A stretch of DNA of 64,000 bases from Blasia pusilla (Eukaryota; Marchantiophyta; Marchantiopsida; Blasiales), in the NCBI GenBank assembly GCA_050084515.1, contig CM114271.1:33356001-33420000 (forward strand). Direction: 5' to 3'. A model generated the notes under the pieces. It was not told where the DNA came from, ran no database searches, and saw only the letters and a list, made by a program, of their open reading frames with translations. Below are positions 35,071-45,852 of this stretch, in pieces (the first letter of the stretch is position 1; the number at the start of each line of letters is the position of its first letter). The translations under genes and the position numbers were made by a program.

Positions 35071-35626
35071 GTGCAACCCGTCGAGATCCGATGGGTAGCT
35101 TATTTGGCTAGAAATAAGAGCTACCTGTCGAAGTCCCACACGTTGCTTTTCAACCCATCCTACTAGTCCCCAGTGATTAGCAACCCATCAGAACTTTGCC
35201 TATAGGCCTGATAGAACAGCAACATGTCGGACTCTAACGGGTTTCTTTACAACTCTAAGAGGATTCTTTGCCTATGAGCACCCATTCGGAGCCGACAGGT
35301 TGCTCATTTTGCTGGAGAGAACCGCAACCTATCGGAGTCCGATACTTGGCTTACAACTTGATCGAATTGTTCATAGTTGAGAAGTTCCTAATATGAGGGC
35401 AACCCGTCGCTTCCAGACGGGTTGCATCATTGTAGACACAAGTGGAAAAGCAATGCTACTTGCAACCCATCGCGTTGCAATCATTGGAGACATATAGGTC
35501 AATTTGCAACCCATCGCTTTCATACGGGTTGCATCACTACAGACACAAGTGAAAAAGCAATTCTACTTGCAACCCCTATGGTTCCTAAGGTGAATTTGCA
35601 ATCTGTTGGGTTCCGACGGGTTGTAT
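35071..35626. repeat. Palindrome cluster 3 (about 12 units, inside an intron)
   Basis: About a dozen units lie wholly within the 35664-34987 intron of the minus-strand methyltransferase-like gene. Well-kept units are at 35399 and 35598. A 105-base segment with GACACAAGTG and AAAGCAAT spacer sequence is duplicated at 35400-35600. Confidence 0.85.
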
Positions 35627-37586
35627 TTCTGAACCATTTCAATTCGTTAAAAAAGTGAACTTACCCGGACTTGATTCGTCGCCGATCTGAGTGGATACTC
35701 ATTTTTTATGACCCACAATTGCGCCGTCCTCCTCTTCACGCATTGAAGGTTGAAGAGCTTGTCTTTACTCCCTCCAGTAAGGACCAAGAAATAACCCGTG
35801 TCACTGAGAGCAATCTGGTCATAAGAAAGCGGGACATTCTAGTCAAAGACAATGTCAGACGGATTGTTGTCCCACAAACAAAACCCAGAAGGGAAATCTG
35901 CAATTAGGAGGTCCACCGCCACCTCCTCAGCAACCCCATGCACCGTCCAAGGGGCGTGCCCATTTCGAAGGAGTTTTTGCCCTAGCACGGTCAATTTCTT
36001 GATGGCAGATGTTGACTCCTGAGAAGTGAAACTCTGCAGTTCATCAACAAGATGAGTCTGGTGAAGAAGGACATTTGCCCTGGTGGTCCTTTCCCTATGC
36101 CTGCCCAAGGATGATGGAGTATATTCCACATCCTTATCTCCTCCCTCGGACGAACTAGGCCTCTCCCGCTTTCGCTTCTCTTGAGTGTGCTCTGGACTTG
36201 TTGGAGTCTTTGTTACCTCAGACTCCACAGGTGTTTTCTTTGAAGAGGCCCCCTCGCCTTTGCTTTCATACCCGTTGTGGATTTTTCCTTGGCGATGACG
36301 ACCTTTGTCACCAACTCGGTTGTCTCGAGGGCTTGCTCCTTTGCATCTCCTTTGACAAATTCGTCTGGCTTCACGAAGTTTAGAATGTCCTCCCTGCCAC
36401 CGACCATTGCATCATAGACCACATGTGGATTTTTGTCTATAGTGTCCTCTAGGTTGTTGAAGTCCAACCAGATTGGACAATTTATTACCTCCTAGTCGGA
36501 CATGCCCTGTCCCATCTCCATGTCATACATAGAGAATCCCTCTCCATTAGGCAAAGAAGCCCACAATTTGTAGGCTGTCGGAAATTTGTGCCAAGTACCT
36601 GCATTCACACAATTGATGAGGTACCTGTACACCATCCGCTGGGCAGCTCTTTGTCGGGATGACTCGGCCGCCTGCTCCTGAAGATCCCACTTCTTCTTTG
36701 CAAAATCCCATTTCCTCATCCAGATCTCCCTGAGGGAGGATGTGATTCTTGAACATCATCCAGAATCCTGGGTTTTTCGTCGGCTTATCTCTGATGTCAT
36801 TAAGCCACAGTTCAAAATATTTTTCAGCCTCTAGGTTTGCTTCCTCTAGAACTGGCTCAATCTTCTTCAGATCCGCTTGTAGACCCATGATCATGGACTT
36901 CCCAAGAAGGTGCAGCGCATCCCAAACTGACCATTCCCGTAGCCAATGGGTGATCACTGGATCTGAAACTCCCGGAGGGTGTTGTGTCGCCCGTTTCTGC
37001 GCCTCAGTGCCCTTGAGAGTGGATTTCATCAGTCGGATTCGCCTAAACTCGGATATGCTAGACATTGCAAACTTGTGTATGCGGTCCAAAGACACTTTCT
37101 CTCCGATCCGACCCTGTGGATCTTTGTCTCTCTTCCGTGGGCGCTTGATTATTGCCTTCAGCTCCTTGTAAAACTCCAGGCCAAGTTCGGGATTGAGAAT
37201 TGCAATGTAAAGTTGTATCTTGCTTGCAGTGTACTTTGTAGCTACAAATACGGCAACTTGAATAAATTTAGCCCGTTCCGGCACACGGACGTTCTCCCTT
37301 CGCTCCAGTTCCAACGTAGCGCTCTTCTTGGTGGCCTGGATCTTGGACCAACAGAGAATCGTGACGGGTGCATCTTGGGAAATGAAGGTATTTTCCCAAG
37401 TCGTCCTCCTTATTTGAGCTCCCTTTGCCAGCACCTCATCAACCAGATCGTCACCCAAGAATCCCTTGTACTTTGCTGGGTGCGTCGTAAGCACCTTCTT
37501 GACCCTATCGCAATCTTGGATGCAGTGGTGGGTGACGTTCCCCTTGGATACAATCTTGCAAATCCAAACACAAGGTAAGAATACTG

Positions 37587-38597
37587 CAACCTATAGGTTT
37601 CCGTCTAGTTGCATTAGAGAGTCATGAACAGAGAGTGCAATCCATGGGACTCTGATGGGTTGCTACACTCTCGGGATATTTCAAGGATGCCCAATCAGTC
37701 GGAGTCCGACTAGCTGCGACAATCGCTTTGACTTGCAATCTCTCCAACGAAAAATATATTTCTGCAACTCGTCGGACTCCGACAGGTTGCAATTTTTTCA
37801 ATCCATGGGGCTCCAAAAGATAACACATAGATAACTATTGCAACCCGTCAGAGTCCGATAGGTTGCAGAAAATACATTTTTCGTCGAAGAAACTGCAAGT
37901 GAAAGCAATCATCGCAACTCGTCGGACTCCGACGGATTGGGCATCCTTGAAGTCTCCCAAGAGTCTTGCAACCCATCGGAGTCTGACGGGTTGCACTCTC
38001 TGTTCATGACTCTCTAGTGCAACCAGAGAATGACTCCTAGTCCTTGGTTCCAACCCGTCGGGCTCCAACATGTTGTAGAATGACTTTGATTCCGAGACAC
38101 ATTTCCGGATAAAAATATCAACCCGTCGGAGTTTAAAGGCTTGCCCAATGGCCCTGTAAAGTTATAATTGGAGGCCTAAAAGCAAGTTGTCGGACTCCGA
38201 CGACTTGCCCTAGGGGGAAAATGTAACTTGTCAAAGTCTGACGGGTTGCTTTTGGCCAAAAGTATTCAAAAAATAGGGGAGAGTCCAGCAACTCGTCGGA
38301 CTCCGACGAGTTGCTTTAAGGCCTCGGATGATTTCTTACCCTCATTGTGCAACTCATCGGAGTCCGACAGATTGCAAAACAAATAAATCATGCAGTCAAT
38401 TTTCAACTCGTCAATGTTCGACTTGTTTCAGTATCCCAGATTAATGTGGTGTGCTTGGCCACCAGGCAACCCGTTGGACTCCGACGGGTTGCTTGACTTT
38501 GACCAAAACCTCAAAGAGGATGGGGCAAGAGACTCAAATCATTCCTACCCATCTTCAAGCTTTCCAATTATGCAACCCGTCGGACTCCGATGGATTG
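37587..38597. repeat. Palindrome cluster 4 (about 17 units)
   Basis: The densest and best conserved cluster. Near-perfect 27-nt palindromes occur at 37764, 38288 and 38465; the rest differ by a few bases, often C-to-T or G-to-A at the two CpG sites of each arm. Spacers of 20-60 bases are mostly unlike each other. It lies between coding stretches of the minus-strand gene, with an apparent acceptor (TTTGCAAG) at its downstream edge near 37555, so it is probably an intron. Confidence 0.88.
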
Positions 38598-40233
38598 AGG
38601 CAATCAAACATAAGGATGAGGAAAATTAAGTATTCATTGCATGCATTGCTATTTCCACCATTGGCATGTAATGAGTAAATGGATGGAGCACGACTGCCCT
38701 CACGCAGAAATGGGCCTCCAATGAATTTGGGCGCTCCTATGCAAACTGTGTCCACACCATGTACCTGTGGTTCCCATTCCATATGAAGAAGTAGAGGTTC
38801 CGCATCCATCTATATTGGGTTCCTTCAATCGCTCTTCTGAACTCCTCATCTCTCATCCTCTAGAATGTGTCCAACGCCTCCAAGTCTTCTTCCGTCACCA
38901 GAGCTTGCGTTCCATGTTCATCATAAGGCTGAACATAGAACAGAGGAAAGCTATCGACGTAGGATGCTGTTGTTGCCGACTACTTCATCTCTGCAATGTC
39001 CTCCTCCGACTGAATTTCGCGGGCGTACTCCATTGTCCGCAGTCGACAGAGTGGAGTTCTTGTGGACTTTTGGCCCTCAATCAGTGCCATCTGCATAACA
39101 ACCTGCCACAATGGAGACAAAGTCAATAAGCGACTGTGTTTTGCCAATGTTTTGCATAATAAGCTTTCACATGACCCGAATTCTTCGTACCGCTCAAAGA
39201 TTGGATTGGTGTCCAGGCTGGCCAGCTACTCTGGGACAGAAGCTGGCAAGTCCACGAGAAACTCATCGATCCGATAAAGGTCGATTTCTTCCATCAGGCT
39301 CAATGACGTGGACGACTCTTCTCCTGCTTCTTCAAAGATGTCCACCATCTCCACACTTGTTGTCCTCATGACCTCATTGTTCGTCACTTCAACTTCGACC
39401 GTTTCCTCATTCAATTTTAAATTCATGGTATCTCCAGACCTAATCAAAGATATTTCCTGCATCTCAACACTGTTTTTGGAGGGGCAAGGCTTTCTTCAAT
39501 GGCAATTTCTTTTTCTCTTCGAGCTTTCACCAATTTGCTCTCCTGATGGAGGCGTTAAGATGCTTCTTCTCGCATTTCTTGTCCATGACTCTTTTCTTCA
39601 AGGCCTTCGATGCCTCAGCCTTGGCATTTTGCTTTGCGAGCTCCTCCATAGCAAGCTTTGCAGAACCTTATGCCTGTGCATTTATGCTTCCCTTTCCCGC
39701 TCCTCTATTTCTTGTTGCCTTATCTCATTTTCCGAGCGAGGACCAGGAGATGGAGACCTAGGAGTCTTGATGGACTTAGGAGTGATGCTCCCTATCTTCA
39801 TTGATTGTGTTTTCTTCCTCGTCATGGTGCACGTTGGGTCAGTCCTTCCTCCTCGACAGTGTTATCTGCTCTTGTGCACATCAGATCCCTTGAAGCTTCA
39901 ATGGAGTGCCTAAAACCAACTCTTCAAGCATTGTGTGGTGAAGCGCCGTCACCTTCAAGCGGAGGGGCTTGCCGAAATTGAACCCTCGAAGCTTCGGATG
40001 TTGGATCATCGTTACCTTCCAACAAAGGGGTCAATGTAACCAACTTGGTTAGTGGAGAAGGAAACCTCAGGTGTTGGGAGGAAGAGCAGCATCTGAAATT
40101 GCAGACTGAAAAAGGGAAATGAGCAAAATCTAAGCCTTTTACACTTTTTGAGATGTTGAGCTAACCGTTGGGTCGTTGGAAGTGTTGTACAGATGGCGAC
40201 ATTGGTCATTACGATGCTTAGCATGTGGGAAAC

Positions 40234-40955
40234 GTGCAACCCATTGCCCTCATTGGATGTGCAACCCGTCAGTCTCCGATGGGTTGCACATCCAATGCTT
40301 CCCTCGTCTTGGGGTAACAAGGGGAGGTACTTGGGCAACCCGTCGAAGACAGACGGGTTGCACGCTTCCCTCGGCTTGGGGTAACAAGGTGAGGTACCCA
40401 AGAAACCCATCAAGGACCGACGGGTTTCTTCCCTTGTCTTGGGATGAAAAAGCATGGTCCCCAAGCAACCCGTCGGTCTCCGACGGGTTGCAGCTTCCTT
40501 CGTCTTGGGGTAACAAGGTCTACCACGGGTTGCACAGTTCCCACCATATGGCAAAATTGAGGCACGGTCTCCAAAAAACTCGTCTGTCCCTCACGGTTTG
40601 CACGGTTTACTCGACAAGGGAAATTGACGCGAGATCCCCCTGCAACTCGTCGGGTTCCCAACGGGTTGCACGGTTACCTCCAAAAGGGAAAGCAAGGTGA
40701 GGTACCTTTTCAACCCGCTGCAATCTGACGGGTTGCCATAGGAAATCCATGCGAGGTCCTGTGGATCAAGATTCCGAAAGAATCAAACAGTTTCCTCAGG
40801 CAAGGGGTACCGATTGACAACTGCATTCAACCCAACGGACTCCGACGGGTTGCAAGTTGCACTCGGACTCTGACAGACGATGGTACTCCGTGGCTTTGCA
40901 ACCAATGTGCCTGAGTCCCCAAATTTGCAACCCGTCGGACTTCGACAGGTTGCAA
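40234..40955. repeat. Palindrome cluster 5 (about 10 units, between divergent genes)
   Basis: Located in the shared upstream region of the minus-strand gene (start 39825) and the plus-strand transposase (start 41395). Units near 40261-40500 recur every 65-70 bases with a related spacer (TCGTCTTGGGGTAACAAGG), so this part is a tandem array. The unit at 40465 is nearly perfect. Confidence 0.87.
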
Positions 40956-41067
40956 CAGGATTGAATCCATTGCGTCAAACAATCTCACCTACCAAACAAC
41001 ATCTTGTCAGTCAAATTCTGTGATGAGAATAACGGTCACTATTCACTATAAATTAAACATTCTCAAT

Positions 41068-41115
41068 CTTATTCTCCTTCTTATTCTTATTCTTATTCTT
41101 ATTCTTATTCTGATT
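41068..41115. repeat. TTATTC microsatellite
   Basis: Consecutive TTATTC hexamers, with minor variants at both edges. Confidence 0.85.
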
Positions 41116-41394
41116 CTCCACCCGGTGGAATCATCTAGGAATGCAGAATTATGTGAAACTCACTTGTGGCAGTCATCTAGCGGCCCTTCCTCAATCAAAA
41201 ATAATTCGACCGCAAGCTCGTGAGTCTTACATACCAGTGGAGGAAAATTTCCTCTCACTGTGATTTCTTCTCCAAATTGGAACAATCTTTGTTTCCAAGG
41301 ATGTTAGGGTGGACGAGTACGGAGGCCGTTGTAGGAGAGATAGTCCAGCCAGTGATAACAGACTGTAAAGTATAGAATCTCCTACCTCACACAA

Positions 41395-44300
41395 ATGGTC
41401 AATATAGAGTATGGCTTGCCTCTAAAGCCCTTTGTTTCCCAAGTAGACAGTCCGAAATTTCCTACTGCATCGAGCTCTACGTTTGCCACTCCCAGCTATG
41501 TAGATCCGGCATCGACTCCAACTTCACGCGTTCGTAATAATGTTGTACTTCTTGAAGATATTCCGGATGTCGTCAACCTTAGTGGATCTGTCAGACACCA
41601 ACGGGGCCCTGCCCGTGCCTACTCGTTCCTCTTGCGAGTATCAGGCAATAGTTTGCTATCGTCTCTGCCCTTTAAAACGTTCAAGCACATTCTTGTCGAT
41701 GAGCTGCCGCCCACGTACGATGGTAATTGCATTTTTGAGTTCCCTCCACTTGCTGGTCAAAGTCAAAAGAAGATGAAGGACGCTTGAAGGGTATGGACAC
41801 AAAGTTTGATTGTCATCATGGTGCAGGCTTCAACGGACTATTGTTTCAATTCCAGATGGTCCTTGGATTGTTTCTCGCCGGCAATGCGATGGAGCCTTGG
41901 AGTGTAGAAGTCTAGGCTGCTCGTATCTAGAATACAATGGGCGAGTCAATATGTCGCAATTTCCCCCAAAGAATGCAAAAACTCCATATGAGGTTGGTGC
42001 GACCATACCGTCGGGAGGCCATCAATGTCCTCATTGTCAAGCATCCCCTTTCTGTGTTGGAGCGTGTTCAGAATACATATTTTTCATTGTGCAAGACTTC
42101 AATTCTACGGTCGAGTACACCAGGCTGGCAGTTCATGTTGGCTCCCACATTCATCCTGTTACCGGTGCAATTCAGAGACACATCAAGGAGGATGTGGCAA
42201 AGAAAGTAGCCGAGGTATACAGAAACTCTTCGAGATCAAAGCCCAGAGTGATCAAGTTAACAACAATATCACAAATTTGTGAACAACTGCTTAGAATCCC
42301 TGGGCAGGGCGAGATCACGACTATTGAGGAGAAACAACTACGGGAAAATCTTGCATTTCTCGCTCATCCTGAATGCTTCCGGAACTTGCTGCATCAACTA
42401 CGAGTACTTGATCGAAAGACGCTCGAAATGGATTTCATTTCCAGAATCAAGGCCAACTCCAGATTTCCATTTATTTAGAGATGGGAGTTCATGGGCCAAG
42501 GAGGCGAAGGATCCAAAGCTTATCTCTTCAAAATGTCAACTACAGGGCCGTCGAGTGGCCTCGATCTTAAAGATCGAATGAGGGAAGGGGAAGATCTCTG
42601 TGGCAGCTGGGTAAGCTTTGATGTTTGCTACAGAGTGCTGAATGGATGGTTGACCATGGGTGCTCATGTTTACGAAGGGACTCAAAACTATATTTTTCTT
42701 TGAGGTAAAAGGAAGACGTTGACAGTTTGAAGATGTGTTGGTTACTCTTATTGGAGGTGGTGAAGGAAAACAAAAGGCCATCTCCAGAAATTTATGGATT
42801 CATGGCGGACAATGCACAGCCTAGATGGATTGCTATTAGGGAAGTGTTCTAAGGTGGAGAGGTTCAACCTGAGAGGGAAAGGTCGGATGCTTTCCATTGA
42901 CAACAATCTATGACCAGGTACACCAAATCTTGCATCAAGGAGAATAAATGAACAGAGCATGCTACTCCAACACTGCAAGGACAGCAAAACCGTGAAACAT
43001 GCCATGGAGTGCCAAGAAGAACTTCATGGGTGATGGAGGAAACATGCGATTGAGGGGAAGTAAAAAGAGTTGTGCTCTTGGCTCAGTTGGTGGACTATAG
43101 GAATGAGACAATGGGGAAACTTCATGCAGCAGGTGAGTTCACTATTTCGTCCTTTCGAGCTCATGTTGAGAATTTTTTGAAAAGTTGCAGCTCAAGTTGA
43201 GAAGCGTGGGAACGATAGGGATTTCAAACCGCAGAAACCAAGCAACCCGTCGGATGTAACTCGTTGCCTGAGTGTGCAACCCATTGGAAACCGACAGGTT
43301 GCATCAAGAAAGTTTGTGCAACCCGTCAAAACTTGACTGGTTGCATGAGTGTCAGACCCGTCGGAGCCCGACATGATGCATGAGGAATATTTGTGCAACC
43401 TATAAGATCCCGACGGGTTGCAAGTTGCATGTATACAAGGTCTGCAAATAGTTCAACCCTGATAGGTTGCTGGCCGCAAGGCTACAAGTTAACCATGTCT
43501 GCAACCCGTCGGATTGTGACAAGTTGCGTCTGTCTGCAACTCGTCGGATTCCGACTTGTTACGTCTGTCTCTGACTCCTCCCATTCAGACCGGTTGCGGA
43601 TGTCTCCAACTCCTAGCATCCTGACACGTTGCATCAGTGCAAGTTAACTAGAACCCGTCGAATTTTGATAGGTTGCAGATCTTCTTGTGTGGAGACTTCT
43701 TGCAAGCCAACATAATTCGAAAGGTTGCACAAGGATTTTCGAGACCAGACCGGCCTGCTTCTCATAACCTGTCCGATTCCGACGGGTTGCAGTAGGAGGT
43801 TCCTAGGTGTTGGGTTGCAGTAAGAGGTTCTAGGGACATTCTAGGGATGCCTCCGACTTGCAACATATTTCAAGTCGGAGGCTGGAAAATCCATGTGCAA
43901 CCCGTCGAATTCCGATGACTTGCACTTGGATCTTCCATCGCGGAGTGGCGAAAGTTACTTGCAACCCGTCTGAATCCGACAGGTTGCAGTAGGTGGTTAC
44001 TGGGTATTGCAACACGTTGGAAATCGATGGGTTGCATAGTCATTCCTGGGATGCCTCCGACTTGCAACCCGTCGGGTTCCGAAAGGTTGCTTTCTTCTTC
44101 GCTTATAGAGTTATTTTCTTTCCCTTCTCACATTTCCATTGTTGTAGGGATTGAACATTCATGAAAATGCCCTCTGCCCCAGCACAAGTGGAGCAGAGAG
44201 TGTTCATTCCTCATGGAGGTTGTCACAAGCATGCCAAAGAATTTCACTTGTGGAGGCATGCCAACAAGATCAGACAAGGGCAATGCTACAGTCCGCAGCA

Positions 44301-45645
44301 TCCCATATCTTCCTCACAAAAGGCATAACTAAAGGAAAGGGACCTTCGATTTACAAGCTCTATATCAAGGCGGCTATGAGATCTGATGATGAGAAACTCT
44401 ATGTGGAAGCCTTCAATCGGTGTGTAGGAGGAACTCCCCTTGAGCAAGATGTCCACATTAGTGGGGATATTCGTGGGCGTATTTCAAGATGTCCCATACA
44501 GATGGTGGTAGAGCAGTCCGAGCGAGACTCGTGGAGACAGATAAGTATTTTGACTTCAGGCAAGTGAAGAGGCAGCATCGAGGAACCCAGTGATTGATTT
44601 GGATGAATAAGTTACGCCGCCCAGGTATTCGCAGACCCCGAATTGCTCCCAAATTTGAGTAGAATTAACTTCTCCAAAATCAATGAATTTTTTATTTCAA
44701 AATCCCTCCGTTGATGGAAGTTCACAACATCCGATCTTTGGGGTAGTTCAACAATATGGGATTCCGTTCATTGAGGTGGATTGCAACCTCAAAAAGTGGC
44801 ATATATCTCGAAGCAACCTTGGGCGTGGACCCACTTGCAAGGCAAGATCTGATGGCATTAGGAGAGCATGTGACACTTTCCAAAATAAGAACTGTACAAG
44901 GACTGAACGACCACTGCCTGGCTTTTGGGGCTCAAAACCTTTGATCGTTTCACTAGGACCGGGGATCAATTGAAGTACTTCTTCTACCCAAATGAATCCT
45001 GCACTTTCCAAATGTCTTCTCCGGTTTCCATTGGAGCTTCAGGGAATACCCCCACGATTTGGCCCATTGTTGCAAGTACGAATTTCACTCACGATGAAGT
45101 GGAAAATCTTACAAGTGTCGATTTCAGACTCGTAGACGGAGGCAATTCAGAGCATATTCGCATTATAGAGACCTTTGCATTTCGGATTCAACCCAACCCA
45201 AGATTGATGTCAACATGTACCTAGAGAGGGTGGATGATCTCAATCCACTATTTCTGTTTGAGTCTAGAAATGGGGTGAAGAGAAATAGAATGTGTAGGCC
45301 AATGATGGAGAGAGCAAAGCGAGTTGCATCAGCTTGGGAGGCAAACATGGAAATCATTGCCACAAAAGACGTTCAGAGTGGCAATGGAATAGGAAGGATG
45401 TATTGGGTCAAGAACAACATTATAAATTCAAGTGTCATAGGGGTGTATGTGGATGTATCTGTTGCTTTCCCACATGTTCCTATGATGACTTTGTCCAAAG
45501 AGAGACAAGTGGGAAAAGGTATTTCCCTTGTAAGCACATGTACTATGTGTTGCTTGTAGTTTTAAGAGAGTCGGAGGTAGGAGTAGGAATCCACCAACCA
45601 ATTCTGTCCCTCAAAGAAGTGCAAAGTATTTTAAACAACCCGCTT
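41395..45645 (+). pseudogene. DDE transposase with zinc region and SWIM finger (Mutator-like type), split by a palindrome array
   Basis: In order: a possible N-terminal exon from ATG 41395; a Cys/His region CDGALECRSLGC, CPHCQASPFCVGAC and HVGSHIHPVTGA (about 41888-42170); a core with DVCYRVLNGWLTMGAHVYEG (about 42615-42675, possible first Asp); GFMADNAQPRW (second Asp codon 42808-42810); after the palindrome cluster, GAESVHSSWRLSQ (Glu codon 44196-44198, probable third catalytic residue); and near 45440-45535 a SWIM-like CGC...FPCKHMYYVL. Such proteins excise and reinsert DNA transposons; SWIM fingers are common in MULE transposases. Frameshifts occur through the core, so it is not functional as read. 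It is divergent to the methyltransferase-like gene, and both contain the same palindromes, which suggests one element. Superfamily placement is from remembered motif patterns. Confidence 0.65.
43241..44092. repeat. Palindrome cluster 6 (about 17 units, between transposase catalytic blocks)
   Basis: Units run from 43241 to 44092 with irregular spacing of 35-65 bases. It separates the block with the second catalytic Asp from the block with the catalytic Glu, so it must be spliced out or be an insertion for the transposase to be made. Two segments containing GGTTCTAGGGA or CTCCGACTTGCAAC spacer sequence are locally duplicated near 43795-44070. Confidence 0.87.
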
Positions 45646-45825
45646 TGAGGATGCAAAATGAGATCTTAGATTATACTTTGATTTGCCATAACCTTCACTT
45701 TGAGCTTGAACTCTATTTAGCCAAGGGATAATGATAGATTGTTTCTAGACCTAGGATGGAAAAAGTGATTTGTTCCACATTTATGATTCCAATCATTTTT
45801 CAGTTTTTTAAATTTTGTGCAAGTT

Positions 45826-45852
45826 GCAACCCGTTGGATTCAGACAGGTTGC
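45826..45852. repeat. Isolated palindrome unit
   Basis: A single diverged unit (GCAACCCGTTGGA, centre, CAGACAGGTTGC) about 180 bases after the transposase coding end. No other unit is seen to its right. Confidence 0.8.

Larger units (their letters stand above)
29185..39825 (-). pseudogene. Large gene with N4/N6-type (beta-class) DNA methyltransferase-like C-terminal half, interrupted by copia
   Basis: Read from 39825: a Lys/Ser/Glu-rich start (MTRKKTQSMKIGSITPKS), a frameshifted stretch to about 38640, a palindrome-bearing gap, a long exon 37554-35665, an intron 35664-34987 with GGTAAGT donor and TTCACAG acceptor, and a last exon from 34986 that passes through the copia insertion to TAG 29187-29185. 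The long exon ends with VDLLIADFPSGFCLWDNNPSD, placed like motif IV, then GYFLVLTGGSKDKLFNL and QLWVIKNEYPL. The last exon has LGREKSPALMQTLMELCLRPGD, like motif X, then LVFDLWAYQG and GMNILCLEGRPQLFYLCKEAK, like motif I and its following strand. IV then X then I is the beta-class order of DNA amino-methyltransferases. The PPY of motif IV is absent. Several frameshifts and stops. The methyltransferase call is an inference from motif order, not a verified homology. Confidence 0.5.

Noticed and set aside
36749-37578. Plus-strand open stretches (140 and 199 codons)
   Set aside because: They overlap the long minus-strand exon, which has homology to a second copy and splice sites; the plus frames show no motif.
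37587-38597. CRISPR-like appearance of palindromic repeats with varied spacers
   Set aside because: The host is a plant-lineage eukaryote with introns and LTR elements; repeats are diverged, spacing is irregular, no cas genes are near, and the units lie in introns of transposon genes.
39308-39913. 201-codon plus-strand open stretch, hydrophobic, resembling a membrane protein
   Set aside because: It is the reverse complement of the Lys/Glu-rich coding sequence of the minus-strand methyltransferase-like gene; hydrophobic runs arise from reading charged codons backward.
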